Below are positions 8,102 to 16,548 of a stretch of DNA of 64,000 nt, piece after piece. A model generated the notes under the pieces. The model was given only the letters and a program-made list of their open reading frames with translations. It was not told the origin of the DNA and ran no database searches. The position numbers were made by a program, and so were the translations under genes. Positions within the stretch are counted from its first letter, which is position 1. Every line of letters begins with the position of its first letter. The DNA is taken from the NCBI RefSeq assembly GCF_015350995.1, contig NZ_JADKRW010000001.1, positions 62,001 through 126,000 of the forward strand, written 5' to 3'. This DNA comes from Curtobacterium sp. VKM Ac-1393 (lineage in GTDB: Bacteria > Actinomycetota > Actinomycetes > Actinomycetales > Microbacteriaceae).

Positions 8102-8231
8102 GACTGCTCCTGCATGCCGAGAACCTAACGAGCCGGCGTTGCGGGAGTGTTTCGGAGCCGCGTCACGGGTGTTGCAGTGTCCGATGTCCGCGTTCGGACC
8201 CGTGCCCTTCCGGTGATCGCACCACTCTCGC

Positions 8232-8255
8232 TAGACAATCTAACTAGAGCGTCTA
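8232..8255. promoter_or_regulatory. Twin 11-bp dyads upstream of marR (autoregulatory operator)
   Basis: TAGACAATCTA (8232-8242) and TAGAGCGTCTA (8245-8255) lie 13 bp apart on centres, more than one helical turn. The second overlaps TAACAT (8254-8259), the likely -10 whose end is 6 nt from the marR ATG. This fits repression by two MarR dimers. Confidence 0.7.
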
Positions 8256-8265
8256 ACATTGCAGG

Positions 8266-8784
8266 ATGACGTCCGAGCTCCTGACCAGCACCTCCGGGTT
8301 CTGGTACGAGGATTCTCCGGTCACCGCGGTCGACGTCCTGAACGCCCTCCGCCGCTACCGGACCGCCGAGAGCGCCTCGCAACGCCGGGCCCGCGAAGCC
8401 CTCGGCATCGGCGAGAACGCCCTGATCGCGTTGCGCCTCCTCATCGACGCCGACCAGGACGGTCGGACCGTGAACGCCAAGGAACTGGCCGAGCGCCTCG
8501 AGATCACACCGGCGTCGACCTCGGCGCTCATCGACCGACTCGTCCGCAGCGGCCACGTCGAACGGCACCCCGACCCCATCGACCGCCGCGGCGTGATCCT
8601 CACGGCGACGGGGACCTCGATGCGCCACGCACTCCAGGTGCTCGAAGAACTCGACGCCCGCTCCGCGCAGGTCACCGAGCACCTGCCGACGGACGAGATG
8701 TCGGTCGTCGTGGACTTCCTCGAGGAGATGGCCCGGGTGGTCGACGACGTCGATACCGAGGACCGTTCCGCACGTCGCGCGTAG
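8266..8784 (+). CDS. MarR family transcriptional regulator
   Basis: The 172-residue winged-helix regulator has a recognition region LAERLEITPASTSALIDRLVRSGHVERH followed by the wing PDPIDRRGVILTATG. The first 40 residues are an extra N-terminal arm compared with minimal MarR proteins. No enzyme or pump gene directly follows, so autoregulation through the dyads at 8232-8255 and control of distant genes are likely. ATG 8266 has TAACAT ending 6 nt upstream (leaderless). A small gene starts 10 nt after the stop. Confidence 0.9.
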   Translation: MTSELLTSTSGFWYEDSPVTAVDVLNALRRYRTAESASQRRAREALGIGENALIALRLLIDADQDGRTVNAKELAERLEITPASTSALIDRLVRSGHVERHPDPIDRRGVILTATGTSMRHALQVLEELDARSAQVTEHLPTDEMSVVVDFLEEMARVVDDVDTEDRSARRA

Positions 8785-8794
8785 CCTGTCCGGC

Positions 8795-8998
8795 ATGGAT
8801 CCTCGCGGCGCGCACGACCCCGAGGACGACATGCCGTTCGCCGAACTCGACTCTCGAGCCCGCGCCGATGCCGCACTCCGGCGGATCCAGGGCGGGGCCG
8901 ATCCGACACGTGAGGCCTTCGACCTGGCGAACACCATGAACGACGAAGCCGTCGGGCGGATGGCGAAGCGACTGCGACGGTTCTTCCGCCGCGACTGA
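8795..8998 (+). CDS. Small acidic-then-basic protein, hypothetical
   Basis: This 67-residue protein has an acidic first half and a strongly basic end (AKRLRRFFRRD). No family is recognised. The likely -10 TAGCCT (8782-8787) begins with the TAG stop of the preceding marR gene, and its end is 7 nt before ATG 8795. The gene may therefore have its own leaderless promoter in addition to read-through. The basic C-terminus could bind nucleic acid or membrane, which is inference. Confidence 0.6.
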   Translation: MDPRGAHDPEDDMPFAELDSRARADAALRRIQGGADPTREAFDLANTMNDEAVGRMAKRLRRFFRRD

Positions 8999-9008
8999 CG
9001 GGGGCAGC

Positions 9009-9857
9009 TCAGAAGGCCGTGCCGACCGCCGCGATGTCGTCACCGCCGTGCCCCGCCGCGCTGGCGTCGGCGTAGACCCGAGCGAGAGCGTCGAGCACCG
9101 TCGTCGCCACGCCGTTCGATCGCGCCGCCTCGGCGATCAGGCCGATGTCCTTGCGCAGCCCGTCGAGCGCGAACTGCGCTGGGAACTCCCCCGCGATGAT
9201 CGACGCACCCTTGGTGTGCGCGTACGCCGAGTCGCTCGCACTGCCGTCGATCGCGTCGAGGAACAGCTGCGGATCGAGGCCGAGGGCCGCCGCGAGGGCG
9301 AGTGACTGCCCCGTGGCCGCGGTGATCGAGGCGATCCAGGCGTTCGCCGCCAGCTTGAGCGCAGTGCCGTCACCGAACCGCTCTCCCGCTCGGATGGTCT
9401 TCGCGCCCATGGCGTCGAGCACCGGCGTGACCCGGTCGACCTGGTCGGCGGGGCCTGCCGCGAGCATCGTGAGCGTGCCCTGCTCGGCGGGCGCCTTCGT
9501 GCCGAGCATCATCGCCTCGACCAGGGTGATGCCGTACTTCGCGGCGAGCTGCACGACGGCCTCGGTGCCGGCGACCCCGATCGTCGAGGCCTGCACCCAC
9601 ACGGCGTCGGTGGGCGCGTCACCGGCGGCCTGTTCGAGCACGTCGACGACCGCATCGGTGTCGAAGAGGGTCAGGAGGACGACCTCGGCGTGCTCGACGG
9701 CACCGCTCGGGTCCGGGGCGACGGTCGCGCCGAGGTCGCCGAGCGGGACGGCCTTGTCGGCGCTCCGGTTCCACACCGTCACCTCGTGCCCCTCGCGCAG
9801 CAGTGAACCTGCGACTCCGGCACCCATCGCACCCGTCCCCAACACCGTCACTCGCAC
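9009..9857 (-). CDS. NAD(P)-dependent beta-hydroxyacid dehydrogenase (HIBADH family)
   Basis: The 282-residue enzyme is of the 3-hydroxyisobutyrate / tartronate semialdehyde / 6-phosphogluconate-like group. The Rossmann motif GTGAMG lies at 7-12, the substrate segment STIGVAG at about 91-97, EQGTLTMLAAG at 125-135, and the catalytic lysine is K168 in LKLAANAW. The later LRKDIGL is the family's C-terminal signature. It would oxidise a beta-hydroxyacid or reduce a short semialdehyde in the cytosol. I chose GTG 9857 (ribosome site GGGACGGAG) over the open frame to 9890. No pathway partner is nearby. Confidence 0.88.
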   Translation of the reverse strand: MRVTVLGTGAMGAGVAGSLLREGHEVTVWNRSADKAVPLGDLGATVAPDPSGAVEHAEVVLLTLFDTDAVVDVLEQAAGDAPTDAVWVQASTIGVAGTEAVVQLAAKYGITLVEAMMLGTKAPAEQGTLTMLAAGPADQVDRVTPVLDAMGAKTIRAGERFGDGTALKLAANAWIASITAATGQSLALAAALGLDPQLFLDAIDGSASDSAYAHTKGASIIAGEFPAQFALDGLRKDIGLIAEAARSNGVATTVLDALARVYADASAAGHGGDDIAAVGTAF

Positions 9858-9917
9858 GTGCGTCTCCGTCCCGCCACGGCGGGGTGCCACGGCGACGCCG
9901 ACGCTACGCGTCTGCGC

Positions 9918-10751
9918 TCAGAGCGCCCCGCGCGCCTGCAACCAGACAGCGGGATCGATGGGGACGCCGCCGACGATGACCTCGAAGTGCAGGTGCGCCC
10001 CCGTGGACACGCCCGTGTTGCCGACGGCTCCGATCTGCTGGCCGGCGGCGATCACCTGACCGGGCCGCACGCTGATGGCCGACATGTGGCCGTAGCGGGT
10101 CTGGACGCCGTCGGCGTGCTGGAGCAGGACCTGGTTGCCGTACCCGCCGAGCACGCCGGCCGAGATGACGGTTCCGGGCATCGTGGCGACGACGGTCGTG
10201 CCGATGGGCGCCGCGAAGTCGACCCCCTGGTGGTTCGTCGAGCACGCCGCGCAGCCGGTCACCCACCGTGAGCCGAAGCCGCCGGCGGCCGGGACCTCGC
10301 CGACGGTGGGGCGGGCGACGGCGCCTGACGAGCCGACCGTCGCGGACCGAGCCTGCGCGGCGGCGACACGACCGACCGAGAAGCCGTCACGGTCGGCGGA
10401 CAGCCGAGCGGACCCGCCGGCCACGAACTGCTGCACGTCGGTCGTCATGGTCGGCGTCGACGGTTCCGACGCGATCGCGGTCTGCGGGGAGCCCACGGCG
10501 ACGAAGAGGCAGGTGACGGCGGCGGCGGCGGTCGCCGGGATCGTGTGGCGGATCGAGCTGCGGAAGAACGAGGTGGAAGCCGGGGCGACGGGAGGGGACA
10601 CCGTCACCCCGGCGGCTCTGGGGGCTCCTGCGCGGCCGGTTCGGGCACGACGCCGCGCGGGCGCTTCGGATCGGTGGGTGGTGGAGCGGTTCACGGTCCG
10701 CCGTGCGGCGCCGCGCGGGCGCAGCGGGAGGCCGTCGGTGGTCGTCGTCAT
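9918..10751 (-). CDS. M23 family metallopeptidase (secreted or membrane-anchored)
   Basis: The 277-residue protein has a long Arg-rich cytoplasmic N-terminus (1-68), a hydrophobic segment at about 70-95 ending SPQTAIAS (signal anchor or Ala-x-Ser cleavage), a linker, and an M23/LytM domain at about 160-277. Zinc ligands His174 and Asp178 (HQGVDFAAP) and His255 of HLH are present, with His253 as catalytic base. It should cut peptidoglycan cross-links or interpeptides outside the membrane. ATG 10751 follows the 112-residue gene after 19 nt, so the two form an operon. The frame is open further upstream, but that stretch is the overlapping gene. Confidence 0.9.
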   Translation of the reverse strand: MTTTTDGLPLRPRGAARRTVNRSTTHRSEAPARRRARTGRAGAPRAAGVTVSPPVAPASTSFFRSSIRHTIPATAAAAVTCLFVAVGSPQTAIASEPSTPTMTTDVQQFVAGGSARLSADRDGFSVGRVAAAQARSATVGSSGAVARPTVGEVPAAGGFGSRWVTGCAACSTNHQGVDFAAPIGTTVVATMPGTVISAGVLGGYGNQVLLQHADGVQTRYGHMSAISVRPGQVIAAGQQIGAVGNTGVSTGAHLHFEVIVGGVPIDPAVWLQARGAL

Positions 10752-10770
10752 CGCTCGGGGACCGCGGGGC

Positions 10771-11109
10771 TCAGACGCGGACGACGCCGTCGCGGGCGAT
10801 CCGGTCGAGCTCGGTCGCGACGGCGTCGACGACCGCTCGGGTGATGGCGTCGGCGACGGTCTCGACCAGGACGAGCTGCTCGGGCTGGACCCGGAGCTCG
10901 GTGACGACCGACGGGGTGACTCGGACCGTGATGTCGTCGATCGCGGCGATGAGGGCTGCGGGGACCAGGGTGGAGTCACCAGCACGGACGGGGGCCGTCA
11001 TCGGGGAGGTCGGTGCGGGAGCCGCAGTCGCCCGGGCCGGGTTCGACACGGGCGCCTCGGGCTGGTCGTGGCGTTGGGCGATGGAGTCGAAGAGCGGGGT
11101 GGAGGACAT
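10771..11109 (-). CDS. Hypothetical protein upstream of the M23 peptidase
   Basis: The 112-residue protein has a low-complexity Ala/Pro-rich first half. A conserved-looking second half (LIAAIDDITVRVTPSVVTELRVQPEQLVLVETVADAITRAVVDAVATELDRIARDGV) is likely helical. No signal peptide or membrane segment is seen. It shares a transcript with the M23 peptidase, and a sigma-70-like promoter lies at 11193-11222. The family is not recognised. A role linked to cell-wall hydrolysis is only suggested by position. Confidence 0.65.
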   Translation of the reverse strand: MSSTPLFDSIAQRHDQPEAPVSNPARATAAPAPTSPMTAPVRAGDSTLVPAALIAAIDDITVRVTPSVVTELRVQPEQLVLVETVADAITRAVVDAVATELDRIARDGVVRV

Positions 11110-11192
11110 GCTGCTGACCGTCCGATCTGGATCGTGGGTTGCGGGCCGTTGTCGGGCGACCCGTCGGGAACCGTGCCGTGCGGCACGTCCCC

Positions 11193-11222
11193 TATTCAAC
11201 CATCGATATTTCAGATGTGCAA
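11193..11222 (-). promoter_or_regulatory. Sigma-70-like promoter for the hypothetical-M23 operon
   Basis: On the minus strand TTGCAC (11222-11217) and TGAATA (11198-11193) are separated by 18 bp, in one of the most AT-rich stretches of the window. A short dyad CGTGCCG/CGGCACG lies between it and the ATG at 11109. Confidence 0.5.
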
Positions 11223-11246
11223 TAGTGACCGAACAGTGACCCGGAG

Positions 11247-11993
11247 TCAGTCGGGGTCGACCGCCGCTGCTGTCGGGTCGTCGGGCTGCAGCACACGACG
11301 GACACGCTCGACGATGGTGGCGGGCGGGTTGTTGTAGGTGTTCGCCGGCTCCTGGCCACTGAGTTCCTGGATCGCCGCCATCACGGCATCCGTCGCGTGG
11401 CGGCGTGCGCGGCCGGACGACGCCTCGCCGAACGACGACAGGTCGATCGGCTTGCCGAACTCGATCGTCACCTTGGCCAGCTTCGGCAGCTTCGAGCCGA
11501 CGGGCTGGACGTCCTGGGTGCCGGTCAGCGCGACCGGCACCACGGGGGCGCCACTCGTCAGGGCGAGCCAGGCGACGCCGGTGCGCCCCTTGTAGATCCG
11601 GCCGTCGAGCGAACGGGTGCCCTCGGGGTAGATCGCGAAGGCCTCGCCCTCGTGCAGCCGCGCGAGCCCGAGGTCGAGCGCCTGCTGTGCCGCCGCACCC
11701 GCGCCGCGCTCGACGCCGATCGCGCCGATCCCCCCGAAGAACGCGCGTGACACCGCACCACGGAACCCCGTACCGGTGAAGTACTCCTGCTTCGCCAGGA
11801 ACGCGACCTTGCGCGGTGCCATCAGCGTGATCGCCGGAGAGTCGATGAACGATCGGTGGTTGCTCGCGAGGATGACCGGACCGCGCTTGGGCACGTTGCG
11901 GCGGCCGATGATCTTCGGTCGCCAGAGCATCCGGGCGAGCGGGGTCACCACTGCGCGGCTCAGCACGGTGGCGAACTTGGTCGAACCGGACAC
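11247..11993 (-). CDS. 1-acyl-sn-glycerol-3-phosphate acyltransferase family protein
   Basis: The 248-residue PlsC-family acyltransferase transfers an acyl chain to lysophosphatidate or a related acceptor at the inner face of the membrane. The catalytic NHRSFID (His46-Asp51) and the phosphate-binding PEGTRS (123-128) are both intact. No long membrane helix is obvious, and the N-terminus may bind peripherally. I chose GTG 11993 because AGGAGG lies just upstream; the open frame reaches 12035. The C-terminal tail (Pro/Asp-rich) is disordered. Actinobacteria carry several paralogues, so the exact acceptor is not certain. Confidence 0.88.
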   Translation of the reverse strand: MSGSTKFATVLSRAVVTPLARMLWRPKIIGRRNVPKRGPVILASNHRSFIDSPAITLMAPRKVAFLAKQEYFTGTGFRGAVSRAFFGGIGAIGVERGAGAAAQQALDLGLARLHEGEAFAIYPEGTRSLDGRIYKGRTGVAWLALTSGAPVVPVALTGTQDVQPVGSKLPKLAKVTIEFGKPIDLSSFGEASSGRARRHATDAVMAAIQELSGQEPANTYNNPPATIVERVRRVLQPDDPTAAAVDPD

Positions 11994-12083
11994 CGGGCCT
12001 CCTCGTCGTGACGGCGAGCTTCCGAGTGTAATCACGCCTGCGAGCAGTACATGCCCACGGCGGCATGCACGTCGGGCGGTGGG

Positions 12084-13937
12084 TCAGTCGGCCTCGGACG
12101 CGACGACGTCCAGCACCGCGCGGCCGTACCGTTCGAGCTTCGCCGCACCGACCCCGGAGATCTCGGCGAGCTGGTCGACGTCGGACGGCCGCACCGCTGC
12201 GATGCCGCGGAGCGTCGCGTCGTTGAACACCACGTACGCCGGCACACCCTGTTCACGCGCCTGGGCTGCACGCCAGACCCGAAGGGCTTCGAACAGCCCG
12301 ACCGCCTGCTGGGGCATGTCGGTGACGACGGTCCGCCGCGACGACCGGCTCGCCCGCGGCGCCTTCACCGGGTCGCGACGCATCCGCACCTGGACCTTGC
12401 CGGTCAGGACGTCGGCGCTCGTCGGGCTCAGGACCACGGTACCGAAGCCGTCGCCCGACACCGCCGCGTAGCCCTGCGCCAGGAGCTGCCGGGCCACCGC
12501 GCGCCACTCGCCGTCCGACAGGTCGGCGCCGATGCCGAAGGTCGCCAGGGACTCGTGCTGCAGCTCCTGCACGCGGGGCGACTGCTTGCCGACCAGGATG
12601 TCCACGAGGTGCGCGACGCCGTAGCGCTGGCCGCGCTCGCGCTCGAGCCGGACCACCGTGGACAGCAGCTTCTGCGCGGGCACGGTGCCGTCCCACGACT
12701 CGGGTGGCGCGATGCACGTGTCGCAGTTGCCGCAGGCCGTGGACGGCTGCCCGAAGTACGCCAGGAGTCGCACGCGCCGGCACTCGATCGTCTCGCACAG
12801 GCTCAGCATGGCGTCGAGGTGGGCGCTGAGCTGCCGACGGTGTGCTGCGTCGCCCTCGGACTGGTCGATCATCCGGCGCTGCTGCACGACGTCGTTCAGG
12901 CCGTACGCCAGCCACGCGGTCGAGGGCAGGCCGTCGCGCCCGGCACGACCGGTCTCCTGGTAGTAGCCCTCGACCGACTTCGGCAGGTCGAGGTGCGCCA
13001 CGAACCGGACGTCGGGCTTGTCGATGCCCATGCCGAACGCGATCGTCGCGACCATGACGATGCCGTCCTCGCGCAGGAAGGTCGACTGGTTGCGAGCACG
13101 CACCCGGGCGTCGAGCCCCGCGTGGTACGGCAGCGCCTGGATGCCCTGCTCGGCCAGTGCGGTGGCGGTCCGCTCGACCGACTTGCGCGACAGGCAGTAG
13201 ACGATCCCAGAGTCACCGCTGTGCTCGGTGCGGATGAAGGTGAGCAGCTGCTGCAGCGCGCCGGTCTTCGGTTCGATGCGGTACTGGATGTTCGGCCGGT
13301 CGAAGTCGGCGACGAAGTGTGCGGCATCGTCGAGTCCGAGCCGCGCCGAGATCTCCTGGTGGGTCTGCGGCGTCGCCGTGGCGGTCAGCGCGATCCGGGG
13401 CACGGTCGGCCAGCGCTCGTGCAGGACGCTCAGTTCGAGGTAGTCCGGCCGGAAGTCGTGGCCCCACTGGGCGACGCAGTGCGCCTCGTCGATGGCGAAC
13501 AGCGCGACGCGGGCCCGGTCGAGCAGCGCGCGGGTGGACTCGAGGCGGAGCCGCTCGGGCGCGAGGTAGAGCATGTCGACCTCGCCCTGGACGACGGCGC
13601 GTTCGACCCGGGCGCGTTCGTCGGGCCCCTGCGTCGAGTTGAGGAACGCCGCACGCACCCCGTTCGCCGCGAGGGCGTCGACCTGGTCCTGCATGAGGGC
13701 GATGAGCGGCGACACCACCACCCCGACGCCGTCGCGCACGAGGGCGGGCACCTGGTAGCAGAGCGACTTACCGCCGCCGGTGGGCATGAGCACGAGGGCG
13801 TCACCACCACCGACCACCTGGTCGATGATCGACGCCTGCTCGCCGCGGAAGTCGTCGTAGCCCCACACGCGGTGCAGGACGTCGAGCGCTGCGGCCCGTG
13901 AGGCAGACACGGCAGCGGGCGCGGGCGTGGTGCTCAT
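12084..13937 (-). CDS. recQ: ATP-dependent DNA helicase RecQ
   Basis: The 617-residue 3'-5' helicase for recombination and replication repair has Walker A MPTGGGKS at 51-58, the DEAH box (AIDEAHCVAQWGHDFRPDY) at about 148, SATATP-like motif III, and the motif VI TGRAGRDG. A zinc-binding segment (CRRVRLLAYFG then CGNCDTC) and winged-helix RQC follow, then an HRDC domain over about the last 85 residues. All standard RecQ parts are present and the length is normal. ATG 13937 has TAGGCT ending 6 nt upstream. It is only 9 nt from the end of the CPBP protease gene on the same strand. Confidence 0.96.
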   Translation of the reverse strand: MSTTPAPAAVSASRAAALDVLHRVWGYDDFRGEQASIIDQVVGGGDALVLMPTGGGKSLCYQVPALVRDGVGVVVSPLIALMQDQVDALAANGVRAAFLNSTQGPDERARVERAVVQGEVDMLYLAPERLRLESTRALLDRARVALFAIDEAHCVAQWGHDFRPDYLELSVLHERWPTVPRIALTATATPQTHQEISARLGLDDAAHFVADFDRPNIQYRIEPKTGALQQLLTFIRTEHSGDSGIVYCLSRKSVERTATALAEQGIQALPYHAGLDARVRARNQSTFLREDGIVMVATIAFGMGIDKPDVRFVAHLDLPKSVEGYYQETGRAGRDGLPSTAWLAYGLNDVVQQRRMIDQSEGDAAHRRQLSAHLDAMLSLCETIECRRVRLLAYFGQPSTACGNCDTCIAPPESWDGTVPAQKLLSTVVRLERERGQRYGVAHLVDILVGKQSPRVQELQHESLATFGIGADLSDGEWRAVARQLLAQGYAAVSGDGFGTVVLSPTSADVLTGKVQVRMRRDPVKAPRASRSSRRTVVTDMPQQAVGLFEALRVWRAAQAREQGVPAYVVFNDATLRGIAAVRPSDVDQLAEISGVGAAKLERYGRAVLDVVASEAD

Positions 13938-13946
13938 CCCACGAGC

Positions 13947-15050
13947 CTACGGGCGACCGGCGACACCCACGGCACTGTCCACAGCGGGTTCGCGGGGCGA
14001 CGTGCTCACCCAACCCGAGCCAGCCGGACCGAACCACCGCCTACCGCCCGCCCAGACCGGCGGCTTCCCACGGAACCGGGGCGCCGCTGCTCCGGCGAAG
14101 GTGCGGTCGAGCCCGCGCCACCACGCCAGCAGTTCGACCATGCCCCAGAACGCGAGCGACGTGCCGAGGGTGACGAGCCATCCGATGGGCGTGCCGTTGG
14201 CGTCGGACGAGGTCAGGTCGATCCCCGACCACCCCGGTGCCTGCAGCACGAAGATCATGATGTTGTTGAAGGCGTGCTGCAGGACGGTGGCCTCGAGCCC
14301 ACCGCTCCGGAGCACGATGATCGCCGCGATCAGGCCGAACGACCCGACGTCGAGGATGCCCCAGACGTTGTAGCCGTTCGGGATGTGCAGCAGGGCGAAG
14401 ACGACGGTCGACACCGCCACGGCGATGATCGTGCCGGCCCGTCGCGGGATCCACGACGCGATCGTCTGCATGAGGAAGCCGCGGAAGATGAACTCCTCGG
14501 CCGCGCCCTGGAACGGGACGAGCAGGACCACGAGGACGATCGTGAGCGTGAGGGTGCCGAGGGAGACCGTCGACTGTCCGATCGCTGCGTGGTTCCAGGC
14601 GAACCCGCCGTCGGTCGTGATCATCCCGCCGTCCCAGAACAGGCCGGTCTGCACCACGAACATGATCGCGGCGATGACCAGGGTCGGCAGGACGCACCAC
14701 GCCGTCCAGGCCCACCGGACCCGGAAGCGCGTCGACGTCAGGATCGCGCCCGGTCCGAGGCGTGCGACCTTGACGGCCAGCAGGATCCCCGGCAGCAGGA
14801 CGACCAGCGACACGAGCGACAACGACAGGACGAGTGGATCGGTGGGATCCAGCGCTCCGCTCTGCAGGTCGTGGAGCAGGTCGAACACGCCGGACTCTCC
14901 ACGCGCCGCCGCGACGGGGATGAAGTACGCCACGGTGATGACCACCTGGGACACGAGGTACCACCCGGCCAGGAACGCCAGGGCGACCAGCGGGCGCCAC
15001 CACCTCCATCGTGCGTCGATACGGGGCAGGCGGTGGTAGGGAACGCTCAC
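13947..15050 (-). CDS. CPBP family intramembrane metalloprotease
   Basis: The 367-residue polytopic membrane protein is of the Abi/CPBP (Rce1-like, glutamic-type) family. The catalytic EExxxR is EEFIFR (E185, E186, R190), the second motif HIPNG begins at His222, and the third-motif His259 is in QHAFNN. Eight or so helices surround these. Relatives cleave prenylated or bacteriocin-related peptides or act in signalling; the substrate here is unknown. GTG 15050 has TAGCCT ending 7 nt upstream (leaderless), so the much longer upstream frame is not used. The final about 45 residues are a polar tail. Confidence 0.88.
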   Translation of the reverse strand: MSVPYHRLPRIDARWRWWRPLVALAFLAGWYLVSQVVITVAYFIPVAAARGESGVFDLLHDLQSGALDPTDPLVLSLSLVSLVVLLPGILLAVKVARLGPGAILTSTRFRVRWAWTAWCVLPTLVIAAIMFVVQTGLFWDGGMITTDGGFAWNHAAIGQSTVSLGTLTLTIVLVVLLVPFQGAAEEFIFRGFLMQTIASWIPRRAGTIIAVAVSTVVFALLHIPNGYNVWGILDVGSFGLIAAIIVLRSGGLEATVLQHAFNNIMIFVLQAPGWSGIDLTSSDANGTPIGWLVTLGTSLAFWGMVELLAWWRGLDRTFAGAAAPRFRGKPPVWAGGRRWFGPAGSGWVSTSPREPAVDSAVGVAGRP

Positions 15051-15086
15051 GCCACGCAGGCTACCGGGCCGGGCAGGATGGGAGCC

Positions 15087-16016
15087 GTGCTCACCGTCCT
15101 GTTCGGCCTGTCCGGCGCCGTCGTCTACGGCTTCGCCGACTTCCTCGGCGGCCTGGCGTCGCGGCGCGTCCGCCCGGTGACGGTCACCGCCGTCGCCGCG
15201 GCGATCGGCATCGCGCCGCTGCTGCTCGGGCTGGCCGTGCTCGGTGGCTCGCCGTCGTGGACGAGCACCCTCTGGGGAGCCGTCGCCGGGCTCTCCGGCG
15301 GCGTCGGGGTCCTGCTGCTGTACGCGGCACTGGCGATCGGCCCGATGAGCGTGCTGTCCCCGCTCACCGCGGTGTTCGCCGCCGTCGTCCCCGTCGTGGT
15401 GGCCGTCGCCCGCGGGACCGTGCTGTCCCCACTCGCGATCGCCGCGGTGGTCGTCGCCGTGGTCGCGGTGGTCCTCGTCGCGGCCGTGCGCGACACCTCG
15501 GGCGCGCGACCCACCGCGCGCGGGGTCGTCGCGGCCGCGGTGGCCGGGTGCGGGTTCGGCGGGATCGTGCTCGCCTACGACATGACCCCGCAGGGTGCGG
15601 GCATCCAGCCGCTCGTCGTCGCGCGGGTGTTGCAGACGGTGCTGCTGGGCGCAGCGGCCCTGGTGGTGACGGTGCGCGCCGGACGCGGGGCGCGGTCTGG
15701 AGGCGCGGCAGACCCCGCAGCGTCGGCCGGCGTCGCGGGGTCTGCCGTGCCTCCAGGGCGGTGGTGGCCGCCACGACTGCTGCTGACGGTCGCGGCCTGC
15801 GGCGTCTTCGACGCCCTGGCGAACGTGTGCATCCAGGCGGGGCTGCACGCGAGCGACGACCCGGGCACGCTGCCCGTCGTGAGCGTGCTCAACGCGCTCT
15901 ACCCGATCGGCACGGTCGTGCTGGCCGGGGTGGTGCTGCACGAGCGGCTGACCGCACCGCAGTGGGTCGGCATCGCGCTGGCGTTCGTCGCGTCGGTGGG
16001 CCTGGCGCTCGCGTGA
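15087..16016 (+). CDS. EamA/DMT superfamily transporter with repeat-derived loop
   Basis: The 309-residue, about ten-helix exporter is of the drug/metabolite transporter superfamily, with an EamA half at 1-140 and a second half that ends in the typical NALYPIGTVVLAGVVLHERLTAPQWVGIALAF. The loop between the two parts of the second half (about 205-225, RSGGAADPAASAGVAGSAVPP) is encoded by a long inverted repeat at 15697-15756, so the loop length is unusual. I chose GTG 15087, 7 nt after CAGGAT; ATG 15078 is an alternative. The substrate is unknown. Confidence 0.85.
   Translation: MLTVLFGLSGAVVYGFADFLGGLASRRVRPVTVTAVAAAIGIAPLLLGLAVLGGSPSWTSTLWGAVAGLSGGVGVLLLYAALAIGPMSVLSPLTAVFAAVVPVVVAVARGTVLSPLAIAAVVVAVVAVVLVAAVRDTSGARPTARGVVAAAVAGCGFGGIVLAYDMTPQGAGIQPLVVARVLQTVLLGAAALVVTVRAGRGARSGGAADPAASAGVAGSAVPPGRWWPPRLLLTVAACGVFDALANVCIQAGLHASDDPGTLPVVSVLNALYPIGTVVLAGVVLHERLTAPQWVGIALAFVASVGLALA
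15697..15756. repeat. Inverted repeat inserted in the EamA coding sequence
   Basis: Twenty-two-base arms at 15697-15718 and 15735-15756 (CTGGAGGC...GACCCCGC and its complement) differ at one position around a 16-nt loop. The insert keeps the reading frame and falls in a predicted inter-helix loop. Its sequence is distinct from the GGGAGGCCCG family. Confidence 0.8.
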
Positions 16017-16025
16017 CCGGGCGGG

Positions 16026-16454
16026 TCAGGCGTCGGGGATGAGCCGCTTGCCGAGCGACACGGTGCGGTCGTCGGAGTACCCGAGCGACTCGTAGAACCC
16101 GAGGACCTGCTCGTTGCCGGCCCGGATCTGCAGGTTGAGCTTCGGGCAGCCGAGCTCGGTGAGCAGCCGCTCGAACGCCGCCATGAGCGTCCGGCCGAGG
16201 CCCGACCCCTGCAGGTCCGGCTGCACGGCCAGGTAGTTCACCCAGCCGCGGTGCCCGTCGAACCCGGCCATGCCAGCGGCGACGATCCCGCCGTCCTCGT
16301 GCTCCGCGACCAGGAACAGCTCCGGCTGGACCGTCAGCTTGCGCGCGATGTCCCGTCGCGGGTCGTTCCACGGGCGGACGAGACCGCACGACTCCCAGAG
16401 GGCGACGACCGCCTCGGTGTCGTCGGCTCGGAACGGGCGGATCCGGTACTCCAT
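16026..16454 (-). CDS. ypeA: GNAT acetyltransferase YpeA
   Basis: The 142-residue GCN5-related acetyltransferase has an N-terminus (RPFRADDTEAVVALWE, LVRPWNDP) and C-terminus (FYESLGY, LGKRLIPD) matching the YpeA family closely. The acetyl-CoA loop is LQGSGLGRTL (Q/R-x-x-G-x-G/A). It acetylates an amino group of an unidentified substrate in the cytosol. ATG 16454 has TACCGT ending 6 nt upstream on the minus strand. It is convergent with the EamA gene, with 9 bp between stops and no visible terminator. Confidence 0.9.
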   Translation of the reverse strand: MEYRIRPFRADDTEAVVALWESCGLVRPWNDPRRDIARKLTVQPELFLVAEHEDGGIVAAGMAGFDGHRGWVNYLAVQPDLQGSGLGRTLMAAFERLLTELGCPKLNLQIRAGNEQVLGFYESLGYSDDRTVSLGKRLIPDA

Positions 16455-16548
16455 GTCCCCACGGTACTTCGGTGTGGACAACCCGCTCACCGGGTCGTCG
16501 CCGTGATCTGATAGACCTTTCCCACCACCCACCGTGATCAGGAGCCCC

